Source: Ananas comosus (Eukaryota; Streptophyta; Magnoliopsida; Poales; Bromeliaceae). Taken from it: a stretch of DNA of 64,000 nucleotides. The stretch covers positions 6,444,975-6,508,974 of the forward strand of contig NC_033623.1 in the NCBI RefSeq assembly GCF_001540865.1. Direction: 5' to 3'. A program made the position numbers and the translations under genes. Shown piece after piece: positions 23,760-35,844 of the stretch (positions are counted from its first letter, which is position 1; the number at the start of each line of letters is the position of its first letter). Under the pieces are notes generated by a model. That model worked only from the letters and a program-made list of their open reading frames with translations. It was not told where the DNA came from and searched no databases.

Positions 23760-26700
23760 TATCACGCCCCGTGCCCCGCCTATTTGGTCGGGTTCGGGCA
23801 CGCCAACAGACCGCTGAACGGATAGGGTTTCCCTGTACCGCGGACAGAGTCTCCCCTGTACGTCCAAGGCGTCGCAATCGATACAATTCACAATGTTCCA
23901 ACCAAGAACCGAATTCAACCAAAGATTACATAAGGAAGTATCAAAAATATAAAACAACTACGTTATTACAACATTCATCTTAGGTGTATTTTACATCACA
24001 ATTTTCTTTTACAATCAACTACCAAAATACAATCTAGTTAACACAATTATTTCAAGTTTGATACATTTGTGTTCTTTGTCTTCAAACCCCTAAGCTAGAC
24101 CACCTCGGGGTACCGCTTTCTCAGCCTCGGGGTAGGGCCACTATCTACGGTGCTACGCCCTTGCCTCGCGTCGCCGCGCCGCTCATGTGCGAACCTGTAA
24201 CACCCCAAAACAACGTGGGGTGAGAACCAATTCCATAGTTCCCAGTGGGTACGGCGACCCAAGGGAAAAGCTCGACCAATAGGTCCAAGGAGACACTGCA
24301 AAACGTTAGTCCAACAGATATATATACGAATAAGGAAAAACATGCTATGCCTCATAATATGCGATATGAAATCCATGCAACTATGCAAGTAGATTACTGA
24401 GTCTATTCTCTATCATTTAACATTCTTTAGCGTTAGCCTTTCTTTACTACTTGCAATTCTTTATTCTTGACATTCTTTAATATTAGCCATTCTTTACTTG
24501 TAGCCGTTTTTACTTTATTAGCTATTATGTACTCTTAGCTATTCTTTATTCTTAGCTATTTTTTATTCTTTACTAAGGATACTCACACCTTAGTCATATT
24601 ATGCTCATTTGTCATTCTTTCCTAAGGTTACTCTTACCTTAGTCACACTATGCCACTCGACTCGGTCTTGAGTCAATTCACTGCGGATAATCCGCACTCT
24701 GTCCAGCTCGAGGTGAAGGAACTCACACATGCACCTCAGCCTTCCACAGCTCACCGCGCTCTATGACCTAGCCACTCGGCGACAAAATCGTCGCACATGC
24801 CACATTGATGGTTCGAGTCAACCAGCGGTATGATCCACAAACCGGCTCAACCGGTATAAACCACAATTTGGCTCACCCATCCGGTGGCGAAATCGTCGCA
24901 CACGCCACGTCGATGGTATAGCCCCGGACGGCGAAATCGTCGCACACGCCCAACACCACTTTGCGTGTTCCATAAGCTCTGGGATTCCGAAATCCATTTC
25001 ACATAACTCAAGGGTTGGTCTTAACCCTATAGTATCGACCTATCTAGGCCCAATGTCCTTTCCATCCTAGGTCCACTTGACTCTAGGTTTAACACTTTTA
25101 TCACATAACCTAGGTTACTTTAACTCTAGGTTCGCTATCTTTATCTCACAACCTAGGTTGACTTAACTTTAGGTTTAATCTCAACCTATGTTCTCTAACA
25201 TTAGGTTTGATGCCACTCTTGTACGACCTATGTTTATTAACACTAGGTTTGATGCCACACTTGTTCAACCTATGTTTATTAACACTAGGTTCGATGCCAC
25301 ACTTGTTCAACCTATGTTTATTAACACTAGGTTCGATGCCACACTTGTTCAACCTATGTTTATTAACACTAGGTTCAATATTACTCTTACTCAACTTATG
25401 TCCTTGGCACTAGGTTCAATGCCACTCGATCTATATATATATATATATGTCCACATGCACAAGTCATTTAATGTAGTTCTATATATGTCAACTTACCCTC
25501 ACTTAGCATTCTCGTCATGTCATCATTTATTTTCTTAGCATTAACCACATGCTTATCATGTATTCACATGGCATTCTTATAACATGCAACATGCATTCAA
25601 CTAGCATTAATCAATGCATTTATTTAGCATTTCTATACCATGTCATTCATGCATTCTCTTTAGTATTTCTACTTTATGTCATTAGCATGCATTCTCTTTA
25701 GCATTTACTACATGCATCCACTTAGCATTTACATGCATCAATATGAAACCACATTACTCTTAGACATAACGGCGACCTAGTCGCTTTGGTAAACACAACC
25801 CACCTCAATTCGCACTCCGATTACTTGTCGTCACTTGCAATCGGCCTCCCGCGGCACCCGTGATCCGGTTCGGCCCGAACTCTCGCGCAACCACCCGAAC
25901 GGCCTCCAATCCACGATTCAGAAATTAAAGGTCTACGGTTAGTTGCCACGAGCCCACGATTCCGTTTTCATGATTTTAGGACGTCGCCTCGGCTCCCGAG
26001 GCGGAAACGAAGCCGAAACGTCCGTTTCTTTAATATCTTCGCACCGGCTAGACGAATCGCCAAACCGACTTCGCCAACACGTTCGTATACCTAGCAATTA
26101 GGTTTATATAGGTTCAATTTAGATCAAACCTATCTACTAGCAAAAATGCCATTTTTGAGCCGTAGCAAGTTATATAGCAAGAAGTTACCATCTAGCCTCA
26201 TGATTCAAGCATTGGTCCTCTATCTAGCATCTAGGAGTTTCAATAAATCCATTTTTAGAGCATATAAATGAAGCCCTAAAGATCTACCATCGATGCTCCA
26301 AGAAGCTTACCTCAAAGCTTGCTCCAAGCCAAGGAGAAGATGAAGAAGATGAAGATGATTCACTTCCAAGCTTCAATCTCCACCAAATCCTTCAATTTTG
26401 GAAGAGATCTAGAGAGAGAAAGGGAGGTTTCTCTGTCCCTCCACGTATGCGTGTGTGTGTGTGTGTGAGTGTTGTGGCTGCACGGTTGAGGGAGGAGAAG
26501 AAGGCTAGTGTTGATTTTACACAAAGCCCCCACAACAATACACTATTCACATCAGTTTAGCAGATACAAACTGACGTTTTTCGCCGGAGCCCTTTTGGAT
26601 GTCCGTTTGTACTCAAATTTGATAGTCAGACTCGGTTTACTTAATAAGCACAAAGAAATTTTAATATTTCAGTTTCGACCATATTTGGTCACGGAAAGCT

Positions 26701-27397
26701 CCACCGAACTGTAATCTCTAGCAAATAGCAGTCGGATTTTATTTTTCACCTTTCGGGTGTAAGAATAATATGAAACTTTAAATCTAGCCTCATAAAAATA
26801 ATTCCGACATATTTTTCAGTTTTCATAATTTTCTGACACTGTGCATTTTCTGCTAAAATATCAGTTCCGTTTCTCACAGAAAATTCTAAATCTTTTGTTT
26901 TAGTTCCGATTTCAGCACGAGTCGTTTTCGACTTACATTTACCTCTCTAAATCCAATAAAAATAGTATCTCACACTATTTTTATTTATTTTTTTACTTTT
27001 GTATCAAAATCTGATATGTTACAAGCAAAAAGTGTACCGGTATACTTCCTCGTGTCACCGGTAACACGACTGCGCAGAGACAAAATCTGAGAGCTATTTC
27101 TCGATTTTGTAGCATTTGTACCGGTACACTTTCAATGCTGTACCGGTACACTTTGCTGTACCGGTTACAACTCGATGGTTGTACCGATACACTTTGCCCA
27201 GACTTGGTTTTTAGCTCCGTTTCGATTCTATATCGCGCCGAACAACGCTAAAACCTTTCCAACTCCTTCTAAACTCACTTTTAACCCTTCCAACCTTGTT
27301 GGAATGTTAAATAGAACTCGTACAACCATTTCATTTGCATGCTTTAGTGAATTTGACTAAAGTCCAATATTTTCTACCGAAGTTTCAGCATGTTACA
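23760..27397 (-). mobile_element. Solo LTR, reverse-orientation LTR-B relative (3.6 kb)
   Basis: Flanked by TSD cctac (23755-23759 and 27398-27402). The + strand start TATCACGCC shows the usual TG changed to TA; the other end is GTTACA. It shares with LTR-B the CTAGGTT/GGTTTGATGCC stretch (25080-25440, tandem units of about 54 bp) and the block around 25790-26110. It also carries a (GT)n at 26449-26467 and TGTACCGGTACA palindromes at 27030-27190. It is non-coding. Confidence 0.88.
25190..25440. repeat. 54-bp tandem repeat
   Basis: Four to five near-identical units of about 54 bp containing TTGTTCAACCTATG and TTTATTAACACTAGGTT, within the solo LTR. Long frames across it on both strands are repeat artefacts. 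Confidence 0.85.
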
Positions 27398-27974
27398 CCT
27401 ACCTCCACGTATGATCCACTGCAGCCAACATGTGTTGACTTAACCCATGATTAGGGTATAAGTATTTACACAGTCAAACTACAATAACCCACACGCAAGA
27501 TAACCCTGGTGCCTCAGGTCAAAGGATCACGCACACTACTACAGTATGGAACAATTCACTGACGAGTGAGTAGACATCCATGTGATTGTTTATAGTTTGT
27601 CACGCTCGGTAAGATTGTTCTCCAACATTCACCTATATGCTTACTCTAGTGTCACCACACTAATGACTTGAGACTCATCATCCCATAAGAAAAGTATAGC
27701 ATACACTGATCTATCCAGATTTACCATCGCCCTCGTGATAATCCTATGATCAGGAGCATTTAAGAATTAATTACAGAAGAATATATGTCTCAAATTTCTA
27801 ACTTCTTAGAAAGTTAATTCTTCTACTATTAATTCTATGGACGATTCATAAATATGCATTTGGCAATAATATGAATGAAGAATGTCAGATTTAATCATAA
27901 AAGAAAAGTACACTAATATTATCCTTTTAAGTTATGACAGAGATTGACTTATTAGGCATATAACTAACATCCAC

Positions 27975-29205
27975 AGGATCTCAGGAGTGCGGTGTTTATG
28001 CTACGGATGATCGTCGAGGTCTCTGATAGCCGAAAAATGGAGCTCGGCCAAATCAGCCTCGATTTTGAGTCTAGGCTGAGCTAGAGCATCAAGCAAGGAG
28101 CTGCCGGAGGCACGACCGCACGAGCTCCGGCCAAGGGGGTGGTCACCGCTCCCAGAGGGAGAGGTCGGGACCCTCGGCCGGCGGTGGGAGGCAGTGGCAG
28201 CAGTAGCGATGGTGCTCCCAAAAGACCCGTGGCTAGAGCAGAGCGGCACGGCGAGGTGGCAGCTCGGGGACATCTGGGGCAACGCCGGTGGCCTCCCTGG
28301 GGCCGACGGCGATGGCTTGAGGTAGTGCGGCGCCGCGGCGGCGGCCGGGTGGCTCCCCACGGTCTCACGGCTCTGCAGCTATTCACCTTGGCCTCGGCGG
28401 TGCGGGGGAACCTTGAGGACGGCAGCTCGGGTTGCGGTGATGACTTCGGTGGCAGTCAAGGGCGGCAGTGGCCGGGCACAAGAGGGCTCGGGTCCCTCCT
28501 CCACACAACGCTATTGAAGAAAGCGAGAAAGAGAGACAAAGAGTAAGGAAAGAAGAGTTTCTTCTTCTTCCACAGCCAGCAGCATCGATGGCGGCGGCGA
28601 CAGTTGACCTCTCAGGTGGACAAGGAAGAGAGGAGGAGGGTTGGGTTCTAGGGTTTGGGTTTCAAAATCCCCAAATCCTACCTTCAAAACATAAAATCCA
28701 ATAATCTTGGAGAATAATCACTCCAAGATCCCCCAACTCTCAAAACTCACATTCTAGTCCCTTTCTATTATGTTTCTATCATAGAAAGGTCCTAGCTGCG
28801 AGTTTTCGTGCAAAATAGAGCATCGATAGCTTCTAAAAAGCAAGAGCAACACAGAATAAAAGCCCTCAAAGTGATAAAAGCTATTTTTTCTCAAAAATCG
28901 TGCATCAAACATAAAATCTGTTAACGCCATTAGCTCCGATACAGTCAGACCATCGAAAATGAGCTATTGAATCATCTAAAACAGAGTCTAATTCGCATCC
29001 GAAGCCCACCTCTCTCCTCGGTCATCGTCGAAAACGCAGTATATTATTCACTTTCAGTGAAAAGTAATAATAACATAAAAACTTTATTTTAAATCATTTT
29101 TTGCTAAAATTTAACGGGTAAGCTTAAAATTAAAATACACGCAATAATATTTAAAAAGATATCAAACATACAAAGGAAAAAAATTTCAGTCCTCATAGTA
29201 CCAAA
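27975..29205. repeat. LTR-I fragment
   Basis: Includes a GC-rich, CT-tract-rich block (28000-28640) and an AT-rich tail (28680-29205). The tail is collinear with 62150-62623 in the MSH1 intron: both carry a GTGCATC-AA-ATAAAATC region, an ATCGAAAATGA-CTATTG block, and a TCAGTCCTCA-like end. The GC-rich reading frames have no recognisable domain and I treat the block as LTR, not as a gene. Confidence 0.5.
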
Positions 29206-29414
29206 CAACAATTATTACAACCTGCTTGGTTTTAAAATCAGGGAACTAAAGCAATTAGTATATATGGAAAGATAAGTGGAAATGAAAGCATTTTTTTAAA
29301 AAAACTAGACTACTAATTTTTTTGTAAGAAGAAAACTATAGAAATGCTAAAAATGCACGCCATCTTAGGAAAAAATAGGTTATAAACAAAAAATAAAGTA
29401 ATAAGGTTAAGGAG
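29206..29414. other. AT-rich intergenic sequence
   Basis: About 200 bases of AT-rich DNA between LTR-I and LTR-G. I see no gene, tRNA or clear repeat. Confidence 0.5.
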
Positions 29415-29641
29415 TGTAGCACACTGAACTTTAGCAAATTACAAGGTTCTAGTGTTCGAATGGCATTTAGAACTATTGTTGGTGTGTTTGAGGGTCATGG
29501 ACTGTGTTCCGACCATTTACTCGCATCTTTGGAGGCGAGTGTGTACTTAGCACCAAAACCTCCAAACTGCAGGTTTTGGGGTGCTGGGTACCGGTACCGC
29601 AGACGGGTACCAGAACCCCGTCGCGTGACCGAGAGGGGTGC

Positions 29642-32159
29642 TGTCACGCCCCAGGACCGAGCGGAAGCCCGCCCGGCGCGTGCCCAGACCCGCCATACGT
29701 CTAAAACATATAAGGCGTCTAAAAACAACAATAAATAAAGCAGTAATAAAAGACAACTAGGAGTATCAGAGCATGATAAGTGTCTAAGTTCTACGACAAG
29801 GAAGTAAGGATAAGACTGAAATCTACTAAAGAAGCATAAAGTAGTACAAATGGAAATCCCACAAACAAGTATTGAAAGTAAATACATAGGTGGTCCCTAC
29901 ACATGGATACAAAATCTCTCACTCTCTCAACTACAAAAAGAAAGAGTAAACCACCTAGGCAAAGAACCGCTCCTCGCTAACTAGCTATGCGATCCCCTTG
30001 CCGCGATCCCGTGCCTCCGCCGGCGCCAAAGGCTCTGAAAGAAACCACGAAAAAGAGGGCGTGAGAACTATTAAAAATATTTCCCAGTGGGCAATTACTG
30101 ACTTCAGTGAACTGCGCCACAATGCCCAAAAGCTACAAAGAAGAGGTCAGTGACAAAATGTAATAAGACAAAAGGGAAGTAAAATGTAACTTGCTGTAGC
30201 ATAATGTCCCTATTTAGCATGATTTGCATAAGTAACAAAGCAACCATAACATGAATATACATGGATGGGTATAACATGAATAAGCATAGGTATGCAACCG
30301 TCACGAAGTCCACAATGCAAATAGTAAAGATGTCATTGTTTACTATTCTAGCTAATGTCCCGTCAATATACAAGGTCATCACCTGTCCACATGTCTTAGT
30401 GAAGTACCCAAATCAAAATCCAAATAGACCCACCCGAAGGCTGTCTATGGCCCTGACCACCCGTAGGCTATCTGGCCGGTGCCGAGCCTAATGGCCCCGT
30501 GGTAGTCATCATCCCCACCCTAAGAATGAGCCTGGCCCACGGCAATCCACTTCGGCGCCCAATCCCGCACGGCGAATATGAATCGCGATGGCTATCTCCG
30601 GAGTGCCGGCTTGTAGGGAGCGACCCTCACAAGCATGTGCGAATGAGCACAATGGCAAGTAGCCATACGTCCTGTCACAAGTACAAAGTCCTCATGTCTA
30701 AAACATGGAATGTATTGAATGTCCCAATGGCCTATCTCTATGTCATCATGTCTCTAACATGAAATATATAGCAGATGTTCGATGGCCTAATATTATGTCT
30801 CTATGTTGCAGTTTAATAGTTTACTAGTTTCGAGTGCCCCTTGATGACACCTCATGCTACTAAGTCAAAGCCTAGTATAATGTTCCCATTATGCAAATGT
30901 GAGCTAATTCAGCATACTAGACGAGAATCCCATTCGTCCACACGAACACTCCTCATATGCATGAAAATAACCCTGATTGCTCACTATATAGAGTAAAATT
31001 TAACTTACACATAAGACATGCATTTTAAGTGTTCTACAATTTACATAAATTCCATTTAGCATAGAAATGCATTTAAAAATACTTTACAACAAGTATAAAA
31101 GGTATAGGGGCCATTTTGCCCCGTTTCCGCGAAGCCAAACCCACCAAAATCGACTTCTTCGTTTAGCCGAACGAAGTGATCCACGAGCTTCCTAGTACCC
31201 TAGAAGCATCAAAAGTAGGGTTACCCGAACGAAACGAAGAGCCAAAAGCTCAATCATTAACCATCTAGCGAAAGGGTTAAAACTCACCTCTTGTGAAGAA
31301 ATCCCTAAACAAGCTTCCAAAGAGAGCTAGAATCCTTCCAATCCCACCTAAAGGAAGATTCTAAACCCATCAATTAGGTTCCAAAGCCCTCAAAACGAAA
31401 ATTCTCAAATCTAACCCTAAATCCCAAAATCTAGGGTTTCAAACAAAAGAACCATCAAAAACTAGATCTAGAGGAAAGGATCTAGTTACTAACCTCGTAT
31501 AAGCCTCAAACCAAGCTCCAAGGTCCCAAGGGTTGAAGATCCTCCCTCCACAAAGCTCCAATCCCGAGCTCAAGGCTTCTCTCATAGAGGAAACTCAACA
31601 AGAAGCAAGAAAAGTAAGGAGGAGGAGATCAAAACCTACAAAAATCCACCAAAAATAGAAATTAAACAAGGAGAGGAAGCCTCACCTTGTTTCTCCTCTG
31701 GTCTAAGCTCAAGAGAGCTCTCTAAGGGGCATGGGGTGTTATATAAAGGGTTAGCAACAATTACAAAAACACACCCCCCCCCCACGAAACAGCCCAATCT
31801 GCACTGTGTACCGGTACACGGGATTGTGTACCGGTACACAACCCACGAATAGCCAAACCCGAGCCTCGGGTTCGCCGGGAAGTGCTCTGTATACCGGTAC
31901 GCGATCCCGTACCGGTACAGCCATCAACCCCGTACCGGTACAGCAAGCAATCCCGTACTGGTACACGGTCTGCTGATGACTACCCGAGAGCTGACCAAAA
32001 ATCCGACTTTTCGAGTTTTGGTGCCAAGCTTAAAACCTCCATTCTCGGGACTCGAACCATAGGTCGGAATACTGTCAACGACCCACCAGAAAGTCTGGAA
32101 AAGCTCAGAACACAGTCAATCACTCGAACCCCTCAATTTACAAGGTCCAGTGCATTACA
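29642..32159 (-). repeat. 3' LTR of the Tekay-like element (2,518 bp)
   Basis: Runs from TGTCACGCC to CATTACA on the + strand; on the sense strand it starts TGTAATGCACTGG and ends GGCGTGACA. It is the 3' LTR because the polypurine tract abuts its sense start at 32160. It is nearly collinear with 37334-39857 apart from scattered substitutions and small indels, for example ACCCCCCCCCCAC near 31775 where the other LTR has ACCCTCCCAC. Confidence 0.95.
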
Positions 32160-32172
32160 TTCACCCCTCCTA
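32160..32172 (-). other. Polypurine tract of the Tekay-like element
   Basis: On the minus strand TAGGAGGGGTGAA lies directly before the 3' LTR sense start TGTAATGC. This purine run is where plus-strand DNA synthesis is primed. Confidence 0.85.
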
Positions 32173-32211
32173 AAAAGGAGTTTCGTCCGCGAAACTCGAA
32201 AGCAACGTATC

Positions 32212-32703
32212 TCAGGGCTCCATCAAGAATAGATGGGGACAGTGCTCCTGCAAGGCGCTCTCAAGCTCCCACGTGGCCTCACGCTCGTCGTGGTTGCTTC
32301 AAAGCACTTTCACGTAGGGAATTTTCCGGTTCCGCAATCTTTTCACCTCGCGAGCCAAAATCCTCAAAGGTTGCTCCTCAAAGCTCAAGTCCTCCCGCAA
32401 CTCCAAAGATGTAGCATCCAATACATGAGTCGGGTCGAAGATGTACTTCCGAAGGACCGATACATGAAAGACGTTGTGCACGCCCGATAGGTTCTGTGGT
32501 AGAGCGAGTCGATACGCTACCGGACCTACCCGCTCTAAGATCTCATACGGTCCAATAAACCTGGGGCTCAACTTATCCCGAATCCCAAATCGCCTGATCC
32601 CCCTAGTCGGCGAGACCTTCAAGAATACATAGTCTCCAATTTGGAATTCCAATTCTCGCCGCCGTCGGTCGGCGTAGCTCCTCTGTCTACTTTGCGCCGT
32701 CAA
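32212..32703 (-). pseudogene. Integrase C-terminus with chromodomain-like tail
   Basis: LSPRFIGPYEILERVGPVAY is the GPY/F module. VFHVSVLRKY is the usual linker. The tail after LREDLSFEEQPLRIL reads as a chromovirus chromodomain, which in other elements targets insertion to methylated-histone chromatin. A TGA at 32299 falls in the chromodomain where this family normally has Trp. About 28 codons of recognisable tail follow, to the final stop at 32212. Confidence 0.85.
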
Positions 32704-32706
32704 AAG

Positions 32707-33261
32707 TCACTCCCGAGCAATTCGAACCTTGTCCTCAGCTTCCTGGAGCACATCAGGGCATAAAGCCAATCTCTCGCCAACTTCACTCCAATAAAGTGGC
32801 GATCTACACTTCCGTCCATAAAGGGCTTCGAAGGGTGCCATCTTGATGCTTGCTTGATAACTATTGTTATAAGCAAACTCCGCCATAGGTAGATGCTGCG
32901 ACCATCCTCCCTGGAAGTCTATCACACATGCCCGAAGCATATCCTCTAAAGTCTGTATAGTGCGCTCCGACTGTCCATCACTCTGTGGGTGGAAAGCTGT
33001 ACTGAAATCCAACCGAGTACCTAAGGCGTCTTGCAGACTCCTCCAAAAGTGAGACACAAAGCGTGTGTCTCAATCTGAAACAATCGATGTAGACACTCCA
33101 TGAAGCCGCACAATCTCATCAAGGTACACTTGTGCAAGCTTCTCTCCGGTCCAAGTAGTATGAATGGGTACGAAGTGCGCCGACTTCGTCAACCTATCCA
33201 CGATCACCCAAATAGCATCATGCCCGGCTGGAGAGCGGGGCAGTCCTGTCAAAAAATTCAT
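32707..33261 (-). pseudogene. Integrase catalytic core
   Basis: Residues of the DD35E core are visible: the first Asp in [13 protein letters not shown], the second in VSTSIVSD just before a TGA at 33070, and the Glu in HPQSDGQSERTIQTLEDMLR. The GPY/F-like C-terminal region follows in the next segment. A second TGA at 32707 ends this stretch. Confidence 0.92.
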
Positions 33262-33279
33262 GGTGATCTTCTCCCACTT

Positions 33280-34842
33280 TCACACTGGAATCGGTAGGCT
33301 CTGAAGCTTCCCCGCGGGCACTCGGTGCTCCGCCTTCACTTGCTGGCAAGTTAAACATCTAGCAACGAACTCGCCAACATCCTTTTTCATCCCGGGCCAC
33401 CAATAGAGCAACCTTAAGTCCTTGTACATCTTGGTACCTCTCGGATGTATAGCATATGTTGCTCGGTGCTCTTCTTGAAGAATATCCTCTTTAATGTCCA
33501 AGTCCGCCGGTACACAAAGTCGTCCACGGAAACGCATCATTCCATCACCGTCCAAAGTGAAATCACCGGTGCAACCATCAACCATTTTAGCTCGAATCTT
33601 TTGCAATTCCACATCGGGGACTTGCTTTTCTTTAATTCTTTCCATAAGTGTAGGTTGCACCACCAAGGTCATCAGTCTCAATGGTGTGTCAGGAGTCACC
33701 ACCTCCAACTCTAGCTGCTTCATCTGCTCAATCAACTGCGGTTGAGTCACAACATGTATTGCTAAGTTTTCCATCGATTTCCTACTTAGCGCATCCGCCA
33801 CCACGTTAGCCTTACCCGGGTGGTAGAGAATAGTAAGATCATAATCCTTGAGTAGCTCCATCCAGCTGCGCTGCCTCAAGTTCAACTCCTTCTGAGTAAA
33901 CAGGTACTTTAAGCTCTTGTAATCCGTGTATACTTCACACCGCTCGCCATAAAGGTAGTGGCGCCATAGCTTTAATGTGAACACTACGGTCGCCAACTCC
34001 AAATCATGCGTCGGGTAGTTCTTTTCATACTCCTTCAGTTGGCGAGAAGCATACGCGATCACCTTGCCATCCTGCATCAATACACAGCCCAATCCATTAA
34101 GTGAAGCATCACTATAAACCACATACTCTGCTCCAGCTACTGGTAGGGTCAAGATCGGGGCGGTCGTCAATCTCTGCTTCAACTCTTGGAAGCTTCTCTC
34201 ACACGCATCATTCCAAATAAACTTGACTCCTTTATGCGTGAGTCTCGTAAGGGGAGTAGATAACTTAGCAAATCCCTCAACAAATCTCCGGTAGTAGCCG
34301 GCCAATCCAAGGAAACTCCGTATCTCCGTGACACTCGTCGGTTTCGGCCAATCCTTGATTGCTTCAATTTTCTTAGGATCCACAGCTATACATGATCCTG
34401 AAATCAAGTGTCCAAGGAAAGCTACCTCCCGAAGCCAAAATTCACATTTCTTCAACTTGGCATAAAGCTCCTTTTCTCGAAGTATTTGGAGTACAATCCT
34501 CAAGTGTTCCTCGTGATCCGCATCGCTTCGGGAGTAGACCAAAATGTCGTCGATGAACACCACGACGAACCTGTCTAAATAAGGCTTGAAAACACGGTTC
34601 ATTAGATCCATAAAAGCTGCCGGGGCGTTAGTTAGCCCAAACGGCATAACTGTGAACTCGTAATGTCCATACCGTGTTCTAAAAGCCGTCTTCGATACAT
34701 CCTCGGGCTTGATCTTCAATTGGTGGTATCCTGACTGCAAGTCTATCTTGGAATACACACACGATCCCTGAAGCTGATCAAACAAGTCGTCGATCCTCGG
34801 CAACGGATACTTGTTCTTAATCGTGACCTTATTAAGTTCACG
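33280..34842 (-). pseudogene. Reverse transcriptase, RNase H and integrase zinc-finger segment
   Basis: The longest uninterrupted stretch of the polyprotein (507 codons from Met 34803). The RT catalytic FIDD lies at 34546-34557, within [23 protein letters not shown] precedes it. RNase H follows with [15 protein letters not shown] and [11 protein letters not shown], then the tether ending VVADALSRK. Next comes the integrase HHCC finger (HRATYAIH ... CLTCQQ), which stops at TGA 33280 just before the integrase core. The seven conserved RT blocks look complete except for the stop at 34843 in the first block. Confidence 0.93.
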
Positions 34843-35547
34843 CTAGTCCACGCAAAGACGAAGTGATCCGTCCTTCTTCTTGACGAACAAAACGGATGCT
34901 CCCCAAGGTGAAACGCTCGGCCGTATAAAGCCTTTATCCAACAAATCCTGCAGCTGTGCCCTCAGCTCCCTCAGCTCTGCCGGTGCCATCCTATAAGGTG
35001 CCCTTGAGATTGGGGCAGTCCCTGGAACGAGATCTATCACAAACTCAATCTCCCTATCAGGAGGCATACCCGGTAGCTCAGCTGGAAACACGTCCTGGAA
35101 CTCCCGCAACACCGGGATATCCTCGATCCTAGGGGTGTCATCCTCGCCCCTCAGCACAACACTAGCCAAATAGGCTACACAACCTCTGCTGATCAGCTGC
35201 CTAGCTCGAGACGAGCTGATCGTCATCGCAAACAGCGAACCCCGGCATCCACTAAATACCACCTCGGTCTACCCCGGTTCTCTAAAAGTAACCATACGAT
35301 TCTTGCAATCAATCGTGGCATAATACTTCGTTAACCAATCCATTCCCAAGACCACATCAAAATTCCCAAACTTGCGCAAAGCTAGCAAATCTATCGGCAT
35401 GATCCAATCTCCTACCCGAACAGGGCAACTGGGGCTATACTCTCTAATATCCAAAATGTGGTCGGGTACAACAACATGTCCCGTATGCAACAAAGAAACC
35501 AACGGGATGCCATGCAACTCGGCAAACAGCCGATCTATAAATGAATG

Positions 35548-35562
35548 CGATGCACCGGTATC
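35548..35562 (-). other. Protease active site DTGAS
   Basis: The aspartic protease motif LFDTGASHSF is intact, about 80 residues after the zinc knuckle and in the same frame. Confidence 0.93.
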
Positions 35563-35802
35563 AAATAAAGCACGAACTCTAATGCCATCAAGTAAAATGA
35601 TACCTGCAACCACATCCTCGGCTGCTGCCGCCTCCTCGGTCTGAGCGGCATACATGCGCCCACTCGGGGCCTGTTGGGATCCCTCGCTCTGGCGCTGGAC
35701 GGGTGGCCGCCTAGGCTGGTACTGCGCCAATGGAGTTCCCTGGCTGGCGGGTGGTAGAGCCGGTGCCGATGCAGTAGACGGTGCTAGTGAAGAACCTCTC
35801 GG

Positions 35803-35844
35803 GCACTCAGTACGAACGTGGCCCTCCTGGCCACACTGGAAACA
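35803..35844 (-). other. Gag zinc knuckle
   Basis: CFQCGQEGHVRTEC, a perfect CX2CX4HX4C RNA-binding knuckle, near the C-terminus of Gag. A basic, Arg/Pro-rich stretch precedes it. Confidence 0.95.

Larger units (their letters stand above)
22276..27969 (-). mobile_element. Copia-like solo LTR, split by an LTR-B relative
   Basis: On the minus strand this starts TGTTAGTTATATGCC (27969 downward) and ends ..TTACA at 22276. Flanks are accac (22271-22275) and tccac (27970-27974), a TSD with one mismatch. Own length is about 2.05 kb after removing the nested LTR. The start resembles copia LTRs of the Angela/Tork type, but this is from memory. No PBS, polypurine tract or coding region is seen. Confidence 0.5.

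Noticed and set aside
25146..25413. Repetitive small protein frames on both strands
   Set aside because: They arise from 54-bp tandem repeats whose length is a multiple of three.
28081..28704. Long GC-rich reading frames on both strands, resembling a coding exon
   Set aside because: No domain or motif is recognisable, frames overlap on opposite strands, and the block is collinear with LTR sequence in the MSH1 intron.
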